Assembly: GCA_003117195.1 (NCBI GenBank) | Contig: BDSI01000077.1 | Location: 317,501 to 381,500, forward strand | Direction: 5' to 3' | Length of the DNA: 64,000 bases | DNA from: Eudorina sp. 2006-703-Eu-15 | Lineage: Eukaryota > Chlorophyta > Chlorophyceae > Chlamydomonadales > Volvocaceae | The notes under the pieces: model-generated | Database searches by the model: none | What the model saw: only the letters and a program-made list of their open reading frames with translations | What the model was told of the DNA's origin: nothing | Shown: positions 48,219 through 61,600 of the stretch, piece after piece | Layout of the letters: each line of letters starts with the position of its first letter | Numbering within the stretch: position 1 is the first letter of the stretch | Position numbers and translations under genes: made by a program

Positions 48219-49618
48219 TAACATCCTTAATAAGACATACACACGCACACCATCGGCCTGCCACACGGTGCTGCCTCCGTCCTGCCGCTCGCTCGCAGGC
48301 ACCACCCGATCCCTGCAGGCAGGGACGAGGTGGCCCTGCCTCCGTTTCCGCCATATGTACATGACGCACGGTTGCCGGTTGCCGGTTGCAATAGGTTGCC
48401 GGTTTCCCGTTGGCTACCGCTAAAATCGAACTACCACGAATCTTACTAAGGCAATAACTAAGGAAAGCGCAGTGATGCCCGGCGCGGCCCGGCGGAGGGA
48501 TACGAAGATGGACAGATCGCCGGCTGTACGACAAGCGCGGGGGGCTGCATCATCGCTGCGGCAGTGTCGTGTCTGAAGGTGGCCGGTGATGCAGCAACCA
48601 CCCGGTGGTTTAAACCGGCCCGGCCTGTGCTTGCTGAATTATTATGCAATTTGCAGCAGATGGGTGGCGCTCGGCCCTTTTGGGTTTGGTCCGACGGCTC
48701 TCAAGAAGTACGGCTCCAAGGTCCGACTGCAGCTGTGTCTTGCATGTGTTTCAGCCATGTGCTCAGGAGATCCTGAGCAACTTGCGGTTCCCTGCTGGAT
48801 GCCCTGTCTATTTCGGGGCTACCTTGCCAGGTACGACACCCAATACGCAACGGTTGATCGCCCGGGAAGTTGTTGTCAAGAACAATTAATGCCGTCTCCT
48901 TCTCAAATTATTGGAGGTTGGGGACGTAGAGCTCGCTTGAGGTGAACGAAAAGACTACTCCTGCCTCACGGTTTATCGGGTTTCTTTGGGTTGTACTGTA
49001 CCAATACCTACTGTATGATATCATAAATATTGTGGCGTCAGGTTGGACTTGGATGTTGCGAATTCCAAGTGAACGACGTGCACAATGCCGGACCGACTTG
49101 GGTTGGGCGCGGAGCCTTCAAGATTCGGGTTATGTATTCAATATTGCTTTTTCAAACGATGTAAAGGTAGGTGATTGCTTAACGTAAAAACTTCGTGCTC
49201 CACCCTGACCTCGTACCTGCGCCGTACATCGCCGCGGCCCTTTGCAAACACAAGGCCTCACCATCCAGCGTGTGACTGTTTCATGCGTTGCGCTATAGCT
49301 TATAGATTGATTTGAATTTCCTGCGCTGAACTGAAGGCTGTGGTGTGCAATACTTAGTTTCTGGCCATCTCGCAAAGTACGTTGCAATTCTTCGGTAACC
49401 GGCGGCATCAGGGCGCTGAGTTATTTTAGCATAGAGTTTTGTCTCAAAGGTGCCATCGCACATTAATTCGTTGAAAACAAGTAGAGTTTTAGCCTTGCAG
49501 CGAGGTCTGTCGGCTTCAAATGCACAGCGTTAATTTGTAATTATCTTTTAGCGCAGCAGGACACTTGTCAGCGTAGAGCTCGGTTTATCCACCCCCTTAG
49601 AGCTCTGGGTGAACGGCC

Positions 49619-52600
49619 ATGAGCGCAGCGGGAGGCAGTGTTCGAAGTTATAGTAATGCTGACGATGTTCTCTCGTCGAGGAGGCCCATAGATGAGCATG
49701 CCAACTGGGGAGGTGAAGGTTTGCAGCTGGTGAGCCGCGCCTTGGAATGCCGAGGGCGTTCACCCGTCAAGGTTCATTTACATCATGCACCGATGAAATG
49801 GAGTGCTCCTTTTTCCTGACATTGTAGGGGTGGGGTGCGTCTTCTGGGGATGTTTGGGGGAAACTGCGTGGTTGTTTGCATGTCCGCACGTCAACCTTTC
49901 TGGTAGCACATCGCGCGACAAATTTGCAATGCCAGAAGGTTTGTACACATCGGTGTTCAGAGATTGTGGAGTTTATAAGCTTGCGTTACCTTAATGACCC
50001 TGCCTTCGGGCGGCCCCACCTTCACAACCGCTGCCCCAGCAGAACGACGGCCTTGAGGCTGAGGCAAGTGGCGGGTCGTTACCACGGACGGTGTCACGGG
50101 AGGCCAGTCGGACCGCAGGTCGTCCGGCCTCCACCCTGAGCAATCATGGCGCACCCAGCAACATCGGTGGCACTTGGTCGCGCCGCTCCTCTGAGCCAAA
50201 GAATCCAGTCATCGGCACGGTTCAACCTTGGGTGAGCACACAGACCCCTTCACGTCTGTGCCCCCCGCTGACCTACCTAACCGAGTGGCCCCCTCTGACC
50301 TACCTAGACGCGTGGCCCCCTCTGATGCTGATGTGATCACCCCAAATGGGCCAGTCGACGAACCCAGCACGGTTGGCAAATGGGTTCCCCATCCACACCA
50401 ACCAAAGTACCAAACCCACATATCATCTTCTGCTTTCGGGACCCCCCCTTTCCCACCGGCGCCGCCGCCGCCATGCCAACGCAAATCAACCCCCCATTCC
50501 CTCTCCGGGATCCCTCCCCGTCCCCCCTAAAGTACGACGCGGATGACGGCGGCGGGCCTGAGCCCGCAGAGCCCGAGGGCGGCTTCGGCGGCGGCGGCGG
50601 CGGCTCGCCGCCACACGCCCTGTCCAGGGAGCACAGCAAGACCTCCGCTCGGGAACCCCGGGCCTCGGAAGCCCCGAGCCACCGCAGTGCGGGAGGGGCC
50701 AGCAGCGTCCAGGCGCCACCAGCCGGGGGGCCCGCGGAACGCCGGGGGTTGCCGGAGGATGGAGGCCGCGCGCAGGGACCCCAGGCGGAGGAGTCGCAGT
50801 TTCCGGAGGGGGGATACGAGCCCATCATCGATGACGACGAGGAGGAGGGGGCCCCCGGGGCTGCCGGCGGCGCTGGGGGCCAGCCTGAGCTGGGCTCGGG
50901 ACCTGACGGACCGGGGGCAGGTCCGGGCGAGGGCACGCCCCGGCAGGGGTCGGAGAGCGGCGGGTATGCGGTGAGTGGGGGATAGCGGCAATCTGTGATT
51001 GTTTCGCGATTTCGCTGTCTTATTGACAAAGGGGGGTAGCAGCTCTGGATATCTAGTCAGGAGGTCTGCAGGTGAAAGATGGAACGTAAACAGGGAAGCG
51101 GCATGGGGGGTGGGGCCGAGTTCTAAAGTGTAAACAGCCCAGACAACCCCGGCCCCAGAAACTCCGGCCCAGCTCTAGGGGAGTATGGAGGTCGAAGGTG
51201 GAAAGTTGGGAGTGACAGACTCGCCCATGGGTACGAGTAGCTTGTCATTATTATAAAAGGTTATGGCCCCGGCCCGAGGTCGGGGTGCATGGCCGGATCA
51301 TCGTGCGGAGGTGTTGTTCGCCCGGCGGGTTTGACTGACGATTGTGGGGCCGATGCATCTAATGTTTTATTCGCTAAGCTTGAAGATGCAGTTGAAGCCC
51401 GCTTTGCGCTATCATTTGTCATGGTGGTAAAGCCAGGTAAAGCGGGCTGCAACTTCATGAAACACCCGGAGGTGATCCGCTGTCGGCACATGTGTCTTCC
51501 GTCCGCCCTGTCCCGTTTCCTCTGCCGCCCTATCCCGCTTCCTCTGCTGCCCTATCCCGTTTCCTCTGCCGCCCTGTCCCGCTTCCTCTGCCGCAGCAGA
51601 ACTCCGAACGCGGCAGCCGCCGGCCGTCTGCGCTGGGCATGCCGAAGCCCCCGGAAGCGAGTGGCGCGGCCGGGCCTGGCGGAGGCAGCGCGGCGGCGCC
51701 CTCGCCGCGGCCGCCGTCTGGGTCCAGGGATGGCAGCAAGCCCCCGTCTGGGAGGGCGGCCTCTGGGCTCAGCCACCACACCGCCACCGGCGGCGGTGGC
51801 GGTGGGAGCGGCCGCAGTCGGCGGCCGAGCGCTGTTCCGGTTGAGATGCAGGAGCTGCCTCCCGAGGCTCTGCCCTGGGTGAGTCTGGCAGCTGGGGCCC
51901 ACCTAGCTGACGACCGATTAGACGTCAATGCATAGATGGGGACGTCGTTTGGAAGTATCATGTCTCAGAAACGTTATGGTATTCAACCTTGGGCCAATGG
52001 GTGGGCCATCAGATGAGCCAACCGGGGCTTGACAATGGGGATTGCGCACTAACTGCCCGGGCTTAAGCTCTGTAATCGGGTTGGTTGGTTTCCTTGGAAT
52101 CCTCGGACAGTGTGAGTGCGTTGTCGGTTGCTCTGAAAACAATTTGATCAGTTGGTGGTTGGTTGGAGCTTGGTTCTTGTGTCGTTTCCGTCCGGCTCAC
52201 TAATTCCCTGTGTGCCCGCCCCACGGTTTGCTGCCCCTCGCCCCACCCCTCGCGCCGCCTCGCCTCGCCCTGTAGAGCGAGCCTGATTTCCCCAGCCGGG
52301 TGCCGTCTGCGGTCAGCGTGGTGGCGGACTCGAAGCCGGTCCTGGCGGCGCCGGTGGGGCCCACGGTCCCTTCTGGCATGCTGCCTCACGAGCCCGGCCA
52401 GGAGTCCCTCCAGCGCCACACCTCGGCGGCGGCGACGACGACGAGGACGACGACAACGACGACGACGATGACAATGACGATGGCCACGGCGACGGCTACA
52501 GCGGTGGCGTCGGCGTCGGCGTCGGCGACAGCGATGGCATCGGCGGCGACGGCGACGGCGACAGCGACGGCGGCGGCGACCAGCAATCGCAGTGTCGGGC

Positions 52601-55600
52601 AGCGGTCGGGAGGGGGCCACCGGCCGCCTGTGGAGGTCCCCTTGTTGCCGCTGGTGAGCTCTAGGGTGTCTTGAACCGCGTCGGGAAGGGCCGGGGCGGG
52701 GCGGGAAGGGCCGGGGCGGGAAGGGTCAGGGCGGGAAGGGCCGGAGCGAGAAGGGCCGGGGCGGGCGGGTGGGTGGACGGGTGAGAGCCGCTGGCGATTG
52801 GCCATTGGCGTTGGTGCTTGGGTGTCGACGAGAGGGGCGGTTGGGGAGGACAGGTCGCCCTCTTGCCCATGACCGCGGATCCCTCCTGCCCTCTTGCCCA
52901 TGACCGTGCATCTTGGCGAAGCGCGATCTCGCCAATGGAAGGAGCAGCGGGCCCGCCTCGGTCTCCCCGCCCGACGGCTACCCCCCTGTGATGGAGCCCG
53001 CTCCGCCGGCGGCCCCATCGCCAACCCCGCCGGCGGCCCCATCGCCGACCCCGCCGACGGCCCCATCGCCGACCCCGCCGGCGGCGCCGTCGCCGACCCC
53101 GCCGACGGCCCCATCGCCGACCCCGCCGGCGGCGCCGTCGCCGACCCCGCCGGCGGCGCCGTCGCCGACCCCGCCCCCCTGCGTGGGCCCGGAAGACGTG
53201 CCCGGGACTCTGTCCAGGGAGGGCAGTCGTACGTCCTTCCGCCCGGCGTCGGTGGCGGTCAGCATTCGCAGCCAGGGCCACAAGTCCGCGGCGACCAGTC
53301 ACCGGTCGGCTCTGGACATCCCAAGCCACCCTCTGGTGAGAGGGTGTGTTTAGATTAGAGAGTGTGTGTTATCAAAGAGAAAAGCTGAGCCGCGAAAAAG
53401 CAGACCCGTGTCCAGCAATGCAACCGACGACTGAGACCGAGACCAGAGTTACCAATATGCCAGGGCGAAATATGTCGTCCATAAGGAGTCCCAAGGTGGT
53501 GTAGGCCGTGATGCTGCAGCGCCCCGTATCGTTGTCGAGCGCCGGTGGGCGCCGGGACGCCAGCAGAAGCAGCGGCTATGACGTCGTAGGCTAATGCAGA
53601 TGAAAACTCTACTAAGCTACCTACTGATCCTAAGGTGCAGCAAAAGCAAGGGCGTATGCGTCAACAGCGCGTGCAATGCCGACAGCAAGCAAGTGCCCGG
53701 CACAACCGTCCCAGCCCGTGCAGAAGGAAAAGATACTGACCTGAATGCAGAAACGGGAGCACCAAGCGAAGCAGCACCGTCAGTGGTTAGCGAAGCGAAG
53801 TCGGAGGACATGCAAGGCGGATGGCAAGACAGGGACACACGTGAGCGCGACGGTCCTAAAAGTTGTTAGTAAGAAGGAAAAAACGAGCAAAGCAAATGGA
53901 ATGCAAAGATGCGGGTGCCGAATTTGCAGTGATGTGCCGGGTACGAACGCGGTCAACGGCCGGCACAGCGCAGGGGCAAAGAACTAATAGCAGAGAGTGT
54001 GTGTGTGTGTGCGTGTGTGTGGAGGGGGAGACAGTAGACCAGGTGCTGAGAAATATTTCTTCGCATGCTCAATAAAAAATGAAATGTCCTGTGGGCCTTA
54101 TGTCTTGTTCCTGCCCCCCCCCCCCCGCGTGTTGCACCGTCCTACCTTGGGGCCTTACCGTGCCTTCGTCGGAATCGTCTGACTTCCCACGCGTCGTACT
54201 GCCGTATTACCGCCGTACCGCCACGCAGACCGACGGCGACTTTGGCAGCCCCGCGGGCACTCAGTGGGGCGGCGGCGGCCACGTCATGTACGAGCCGCAG
54301 CCGGGCTACGAGTCCCCCAGACTGACGTGTCCCTCATCCAGGGGGGGCAGCCGCGCCTCCATGCGGCCTTCCTCGGCCAACAGCGCCAACAAGACGCCCT
54401 TTGCGACCAAGTCGGCCACCGAGTGGCACAGCTTTTTGATCGAGCCGCTGCCCTGGGTGAGTCCCCCGGGGGGACCCGTTGGGTGATAACGGTGGTGGTG
54501 CTGGTGATGGTGGTTGTGGTGGTGGTCAAAGGAGGGGCAACCCCAGGGTGGGTGCCGAAATCTTCGACATCTCGGCTTTGATATTTCCACGTGTCCCCGT
54601 CTCCCCGTCTCCGGGCTTCAAGTGCACACCCGTGTAGTGCACCACAGGGCTCTGCGGGCCCGTGACACTGACATCGTTGGCGATATCGTGGGATGACTGT
54701 CGGCGGATTGTGATGCCGTTTGGCTGAACCGGGTACCAAGGCATGCAGACCTCCCCCCGGGCTGGGTGCATCTGGGCTGTTTCTTTTTAACCCCCACCGA
54801 CATCGATGTCGATGCGAATCATTTAGTTCATTGTCTAGGCTGCCTGCACTGCAAATTGCGCGATCGAGCCCTTCGGTGTTCTGCCGCTGGCTCCCTCCCT
54901 CCCCCTCCAGTCGGCACGCGCCCTGTCGGACTTCAAGTCCCAAATGAAGAAGACCGCCTTCGTGCTGCCTGACCCCACCGAGGAGCCCCTCACCGCCCGA
55001 CTGGACGCCGTGTTTGCGCTGCCGCACGACCTGTGGCCGGTGCTGCCGCCCGGGGGGCTGTACTGCCTGGAGGCCTGCGACCCCAGGTCCACCTTCACCT
55101 ACCTGCAGCACGGCGATTTCCCGGACACCAAGGTACGGCACGACAGCATGCGGGGCAGCATGTACGACACACGATGCATCATCGAGTACGATCACAGTCA
55201 CTGACGCGGCGGAGCTGCAGAGCAGCTCGCTGCCGGGTTTTGCCCTCCTGACCCCATTCCCGTCCCGACCCTTTCCTCTTTGATGCTGACGTCGCCCTGC
55301 GGACTCTCACTGATCACCCGCCAGGTGCGCGTGAACACGTACTTTGGCAAGTGGGGTCGGCACCTGGTGGACTATGTGGTGGCCTGGCAGCCCATCCCCC
55401 GGGCGGAGGCGGCCTGGCAGCTGGGGGACGCGAAACAGCCGCCGCAGCCCTGGGAGCCGCGGCAGGTGGTGGCGCACACCACCAACGGCGAATACCAGTA
55501 CGCCAACACGCGCATGAAGTTCCGGGGACCCAGGTCCACCAAGCCGGATGCGGAGGTGGTGGACTACAGCGACGCGCACGGAGTGGACCTTCTTGACACC

Positions 55601-58600
55601 AAGGTGCGGCGCGGGGGGTGGCTGTGATGGTGGCTGTGATGGTGGTGGGATGGCAGTGGGATGCGTTGGGGTGTTTTGATGGTCGTGGTGAGGGCGGTGG
55701 CGATGGTGCAGGAGCTTCTTGAGAAGCCAGTGGGTAGATTGTGTGCTGGCGCCCGCCGTGTGCTGGCGCCCGTCGTGTGCTGGCGCCCGGCCGCAAGGCA
55801 GTAATACTTATCCTCAGAATTAGGAAGGCTCGCAACAGGCGACATGGCAATAGTTGACATGGCAGTTGTTGACATGCCGTGCTGCCATTTATTCCATCGC
55901 ACTGTCTTGCTCCGCTCTCAATCCTTGAAGAGTACTGGAGGATCCCTCCCGGGGAGGATCTCCGCAGGCGGATCTCCTTTCTGCTGCGCCTCATTCATTT
56001 ACTCCTTGGCGAGCTTTGTTTCCCAACACGCCGCCGCGCTCCTCGCCCAACGCCCCCGCGCTCCTCGCCCCCAGGCCGCCCACGAGTCGGCCCCCCGCAA
56101 CAGCGACAAGGACCGAGACGCACATCTGATCGACCCGCCGCGACCCAACACCTGGGGCGAGCTGGCGAGGAGGCCGCTGATCAGCAACCTGCGGGCGCAC
56201 GGCGGCGGTACCTACGTGCACCACGTGAACTACGATCATTCCGGTGAGCGCTTTGCGCGCGGCGGTGCGTGGCAGGTACTACTGCTTGTACTGCTTGTAC
56301 GACACTATGCAGGCAAGTGGTGGACGAAACCTCCCCCGCTAACCTTCCTGAGACCCGGCCCAATCCGATCGATGATCTTAGCGGTGTGCGCGGGTGCGTG
56401 TTTTGAGGCGGAAAGAAAGGGTCGACTCTTTGGGTGACCAGCTGTTTGACACCTTGCCCCTGCACACACCTGGCAGGCTCCACTGCTGACCTCAGCTTCT
56501 TCCACTGCTGACCTTAGCCTCCGTTCTTCCGCACTGCGCACGCTGCGTGGATCGGCTGCTCCTTCGCCGCGGCAGGTCTCCGCACCACCTGCGGCCGCCG
56601 CGTCCCCATCACAAAACACCCCAAGCCTAGAAACCCCTTGTCCTGTCCGCCCACTGCCCGTCGTGCATATGTACGGTATGCGACCCCTCCTCCCAGGTCT
56701 CCGCACCACCTGCGGCCGCCGCGTCCCCGCCGGCTACTACTTCACCCTCATCCCCAACGCGGCTCCGAAGGCGCCGCCCGTGCCCGGCCACCGGGAGCGG
56801 TCCTCCTCGGTGGGGCGCTCCATGGCCGGCGGACTCCGCTCCGGGGCCGAGCCCTCCAACCTCCGCATGCGCAGCGTCAACTCCCCCGTCCAGGCGCTGC
56901 TGAGCACCTTTGGGGACAGCGTGAGCAGCAGCAAGTGGGGCGCCTACGTGGGCGGCATCGGCGGCGGCCCAAGCACCCTCAGCGTCGGCGTCACCGGCGG
57001 TGGCCTGTCGGCGCGGCCGTCCAGCGCCGGGCCGCGTCGCGGCGGCGGCGGCGGCATGGCGTCGGAGGCCAGCCGGCTGCCGCAGCTGGGTACGGCGATC
57101 AGTGCCATCGGGGCCGCGGATCTGGGTGCGATGCGATCGGCGTGGAGCAGCGTCAGTGGCGGTGGGTACGGCGCCGCCAGCGCGGCGGCGCCGACGCGGG
57201 AGGGCAGTCGTCTGGCGGCGCCGACGTCGCCGACGCTTGTGGCGCTGACGAGGAAGCAGCGGTGGCGGACGTACGACGTGCCTTTTGACCATCCGCTGCA
57301 TTCGGCGCGGGCACAGGAGCTGGGGGCGGATGCGGCGGTGGCGTCGGGCCGCAACGTGCGGACCTTCAGTGACGCCGCGGCGGTGCTGCAGGTGCGTGGA
57401 TCCGGTATGGATCTGATCTTGAGTCATCTGAATTCCATATGGGCCATCCCTCTAATCTAGGATGTCATCTGGGTGCATGGCGTTTTGATTTTGTGGCGTA
57501 GCTTGTGTCTTTACCCTTGCGTGTTTACCCTTGCGGCTTGACCCGCGTGGCTTACCCCCGTATGTGTTCTCGTGTGTGTCCTGTATGCTCTTCCCCGCAG
57601 ATCGCTGAGCAGGAGCTGCGCATGTCCCGCGCCTTCGTCCCCGGGCCGCTGGTGGTCCCCACCTGGGAGGACATCCCGCGGCTGTACGTGGAGCACTTGG
57701 AGGCGGCCCGGGCGCTGATGCCCGTCACGGAGCTGGGTGAGGAGGGCGGAGGGGAGGAGGGCGAGGAGGGGGAGGCGGGGGAGGAGGGGGAGGAGGAGGG
57801 GGAGGGGGAGGGGGAGGGGGAGGAGGAAGGGGAGGAGGGGGAGGAGGGCGAGGAGGGCGAGGAGGGGGAGGACGGCGAGGAGGAGGGCGAGGAGCAGGGG
57901 GAGGAGGGGGAGGAGGGCGAGGAGGGCGAGGAGGAGGAGGGGGCCGCTGGGGGTCCCGCGTGCTTGGGGGGACAGGGGTCAGCCAAGACGTAAGCCTGCC
58001 TGGATGACGCCAGGCTTGGTGGCGGGTTCGTGCGAGCTCACAGACTGGGTGCCCGCAAAGCGGAGCCATGAAGCCAGGGACTGTGAAGGATTTGGTGAAA
58101 CGATGTCATGGCGGCCATGTAAGGATGTTGTAGGTAAGAGACCGGCCCGAAAAAGCGTGTCATCGAAGGGTGTTGTTCTCACAGGTGTGGCGTGTCATGG
58201 ATTTGAGATGGCTAGAAGGCGGCATGTTCGGACGGTCTAAAAGTGGTGGATCTCCCAATTTGCGACCCCTCTGCGTGTATGTTCTGACGCCTGCCTGCCC
58301 CGCCTGCCCAAACACACGTCCCCTTACACCCCCCCGCCCCCCCGCCCCAGACACGTACGGCACCTCGCGCCTCCACCAGCTGATCTACCACCTCCAGTGC
58401 GCGGCCACCCTGGAGTACGACAGGCTGGACGCTAAGCTGCTGCTGCTGCCGCAGATGGCTCGCCTGGGCAAGAAGAGCGCCGAGATTGACGCGTGGCTGC
58501 AGGTACGGCACCGTACGGTACGGCACCGTACCTGATTTTGTCCTGCAGAGACACACGGGAATACGGGCATTGCGCATCAAGAGGGTGAATCTTCCGGTCG

Positions 58601-61600
58601 AAATTGAGGAGGTGTGACGTTTGAGACGTGATCCCGTGTGCTGCATCTTGTTCTTCGCCGGGGGAGGATGAATCTTCCGGTCGAAATTGAGGAGGTGTGA
58701 CGTGTGAGACCTGATCCCGTGTGCTGCATCTTGTTCTTCGCCGGGGGAGGATGAATCTTCCGGTCGAAATTGAGGAGGTGTGACGTGTGAGGCGTGATCC
58801 CGTGCGCTGCATCTTGTTCTTCGCAGACTGGCGGTATCCTGTGCGATCTTGCCACCTCGTCTGACGCGATGCAGCCCCTGCACACCCTCCCATATCGACC
58901 CAGCAGCTTCGCCACCCGCTCTGCACGCACACCTCCTCCTTACTTCCTCAACCCCTTCTCCCCGTCACCCCCTCGACTCGACCCCTCAACCCCTGGTTGA
59001 CCCCCTCTCCTCCTCACCCCCCGTTGCTTCCCCCTCTGGCCCCAGGTCATCGTCGAACACGCAGCCTACCTGTACGACAAGCTGGAGATCACGGACCGCG
59101 CCCGCTGGCGCCCCGTCCAGCCCGACCGCGCCCCGCCCATGCGCCGCAGCGTCACGTTTGCCAAGGCCTCTGCGCTGGTCAACCCCACCAGTTCCACTTG
59201 GAACTTCCCGGACCCCCTCGTCGGCACCAGCTTCGCGCACCGCTCGGCGCTGAACGTGGCGGTCCAGGCGCCGCCGCCGCCGCCCGTGGCGGCCCTGCCC
59301 GCCCACTGCGTCACGACGGAGGAGTGGGCGGCCATCACCAAGATCATGGACACGTGCCGACACGCCATCCTGCACGACCACTGGGTCCGGCTGAGGTGCG
59401 GTGCGGTGCGGTGCTTGGATTCGGTGGTACCGGATTGGTACCGGATTGGTACCGGATTGGTACCGGATTGGTACCGGATTGGTACCGGATTGGTACCGGA
59501 TTGGTACCGGATTGGTACCGGATTGGTACCGGATTGGTACCGGCACGTGTTATGGATTCGGTATAACCAATCAACCGGTTTGGTACCCGATTGGCACGTG
59601 TCACGGATTCAGTTTGGACGATGACCTGAACATCCTGTCGGGCACGTGTCATGTTCGCACAAATACCAACGATATGCTCCGAGTATGAGTGGTGAGAGAA
59701 GCGTCCTTGGTGGATATGGACCCTTGGGGCACGCTTCCCGCGCGATGATCAGTAGTTGATGCACCGAAGTGCAAGTCTGGATCACACTGAGGAGGAAGAA
59801 TGCTGCATGAGCCCTGCCGCGCCCCGCCCCGCCTGCCCCGCCCTACCTGCCCCGCCCTACCTGCCCCGCCCCGCGGCCCCGCCCCGCCCCGCCGTCCCGC
59901 AGGCCGGTGATGACCGGGTCGACCCTGCCGGGAGGCTCCTACTCGAGCAGCCGCGCCGGCAGCATGATTGCCGCGTCGTCGGACGCCGGGGCCACTGCCA
60001 GCGGGGAGGGCGACAGACTGCACGACGCGAACGACATGTACGGCCACGGGTCGGTCAACCGGGAGCTGCTGGACTACGTGCACAAGGTACGGACAGGGAG
60101 CGGGAACGGCAAATCCAAATTCAAATTCAAATTCAAACCCTCCTGGGGATCTCAGCGGCGTGCGATGACGGGGCGGCGTGTGGTGTGGTGTTCACCAGCT
60201 CTCGCGTAAGATTTGGCGTTAGTCACCTCAAAACCGTTTGTCAACCGTTTGCCAACCGCAGAAACCATGCGACAATACGTGTTCTCATTTTTTGTCAGCT
60301 TGTCACCCCATCTCATTCCCGCCTCAGGACCTGGAGATCATGTCGGCCCCGGACTTTGCGCCGCAACCGCCGCCGCCGGCCTCCCTGCCCAAGCACCGCG
60401 GGTACCGGGGCGAGGGGCCGCTGCCGCCCGACCTGGTGGCGGACATGCCGACGGTGCACCGCCCCGTACGGTGTCGCGGGGCCGACGAGACGCCGCTGCC
60501 GCCCGTCTTCCAGAGCATGGATATCTGGAATGTGCGGAGCAAGGAGGTGCAGGTGGGTGGGGTCCGTGGATACCCTTTTTTTAGTGGACTAAGTGGGCAG
60601 GACGCCGGCGTGGGTGCCGACGTCGTAACCGTCGTACATTATGGCACTGCGCGTGCTGTTGGCGACGCGCGTGGCGCTCTAGGGTGAACACATTCGCATA
60701 TGACCATCGGCCATTTACCGCGATATATTATGTATGTAATTTTTATATTATATTTATTTTATGTATGTGATTATGCCTCTTGAGTTTCCCCTTTGTTTCG
60801 CTGTGTCAATCGGGCGCAGGTGGACACGACCCGGGGCGGCGGCCTGGATGTGCCCAGTCCCCGGGACGCCGGCGCGCTGCGCTTCAGCCAGGTGTCGGTG
60901 CTGCGGCTCCAGGTGGGCGCGTGGGCGGGTGCGAGCATGGGGGAAGGGGCAGTTGGGCATTGTCGCTGCCGTTGGGACCCGGAATGGGCTTCCGCCCCCG
61001 CCCGGAGATCGGGGACCCCATTCGGGAGCCCCATCCGGAGACTCCGTCACGGGTCCCGGCTTGCCCGTCCCCCCGGCACGGATCGCTGGCAGGAACGCGC
61101 CGTCGGTGTCACCCTTTTTTGTGGCGCTTAGGCACTGAGGGGCTGAGCCCCGTCAGTCGCCGTTGTGAGTGAGGGCGTGAGTGAGTGCGTTTGATGAGAA
61201 GCCCACCCAGAACCGCCCAGGCCCGGATACCTCCGTTGTGAGGGCGTGACGTGAGTGACGTGACGTGCGTCCGCGCCCCGCCCCGCCCCGCGCCCCGCCC
61301 TGCCTGTCCGCGCAGGCCTCAAAGAGCTTCGCCGAGTCGCGGCAGGCCGAGGTGCGGCGGTCCATGCAGCGGGCCAAGGGCTCCGTTGTGTTTGACGACT
61401 CGGACGTGCCCGAGTACGGATCGGACATTGCGGAGGACGACAACGACGCGGCCTCGGTCGTGACTGGTGCGTGGAGGACTGGTGTCAGGGAGGATGGCCA
61501 CGGGATGGCACCTTGGCGGGAGTGCCACGAGGGCCACGGGTTGAGGGTTTAGGTTAACGGTTTTGGGGTTTTAGGTTTAGGGGCAGATGCATGACGAGAT

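Larger units (their letters stand above)
42457..49618. other. 7-kb region without a recognisable gene
   Basis: Moderate GC, many short (TACG), (GGCT), (TTGC) and GGTTGCC repeats, and scattered short ORFs with no splice-linked coding character. No copy of the VWA exons is seen here. It probably contains the 3' end of paralogue 1, the promoter of paralogue 2 and decayed repeats. A heavily split gene cannot be excluded. Confidence 0.45.
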
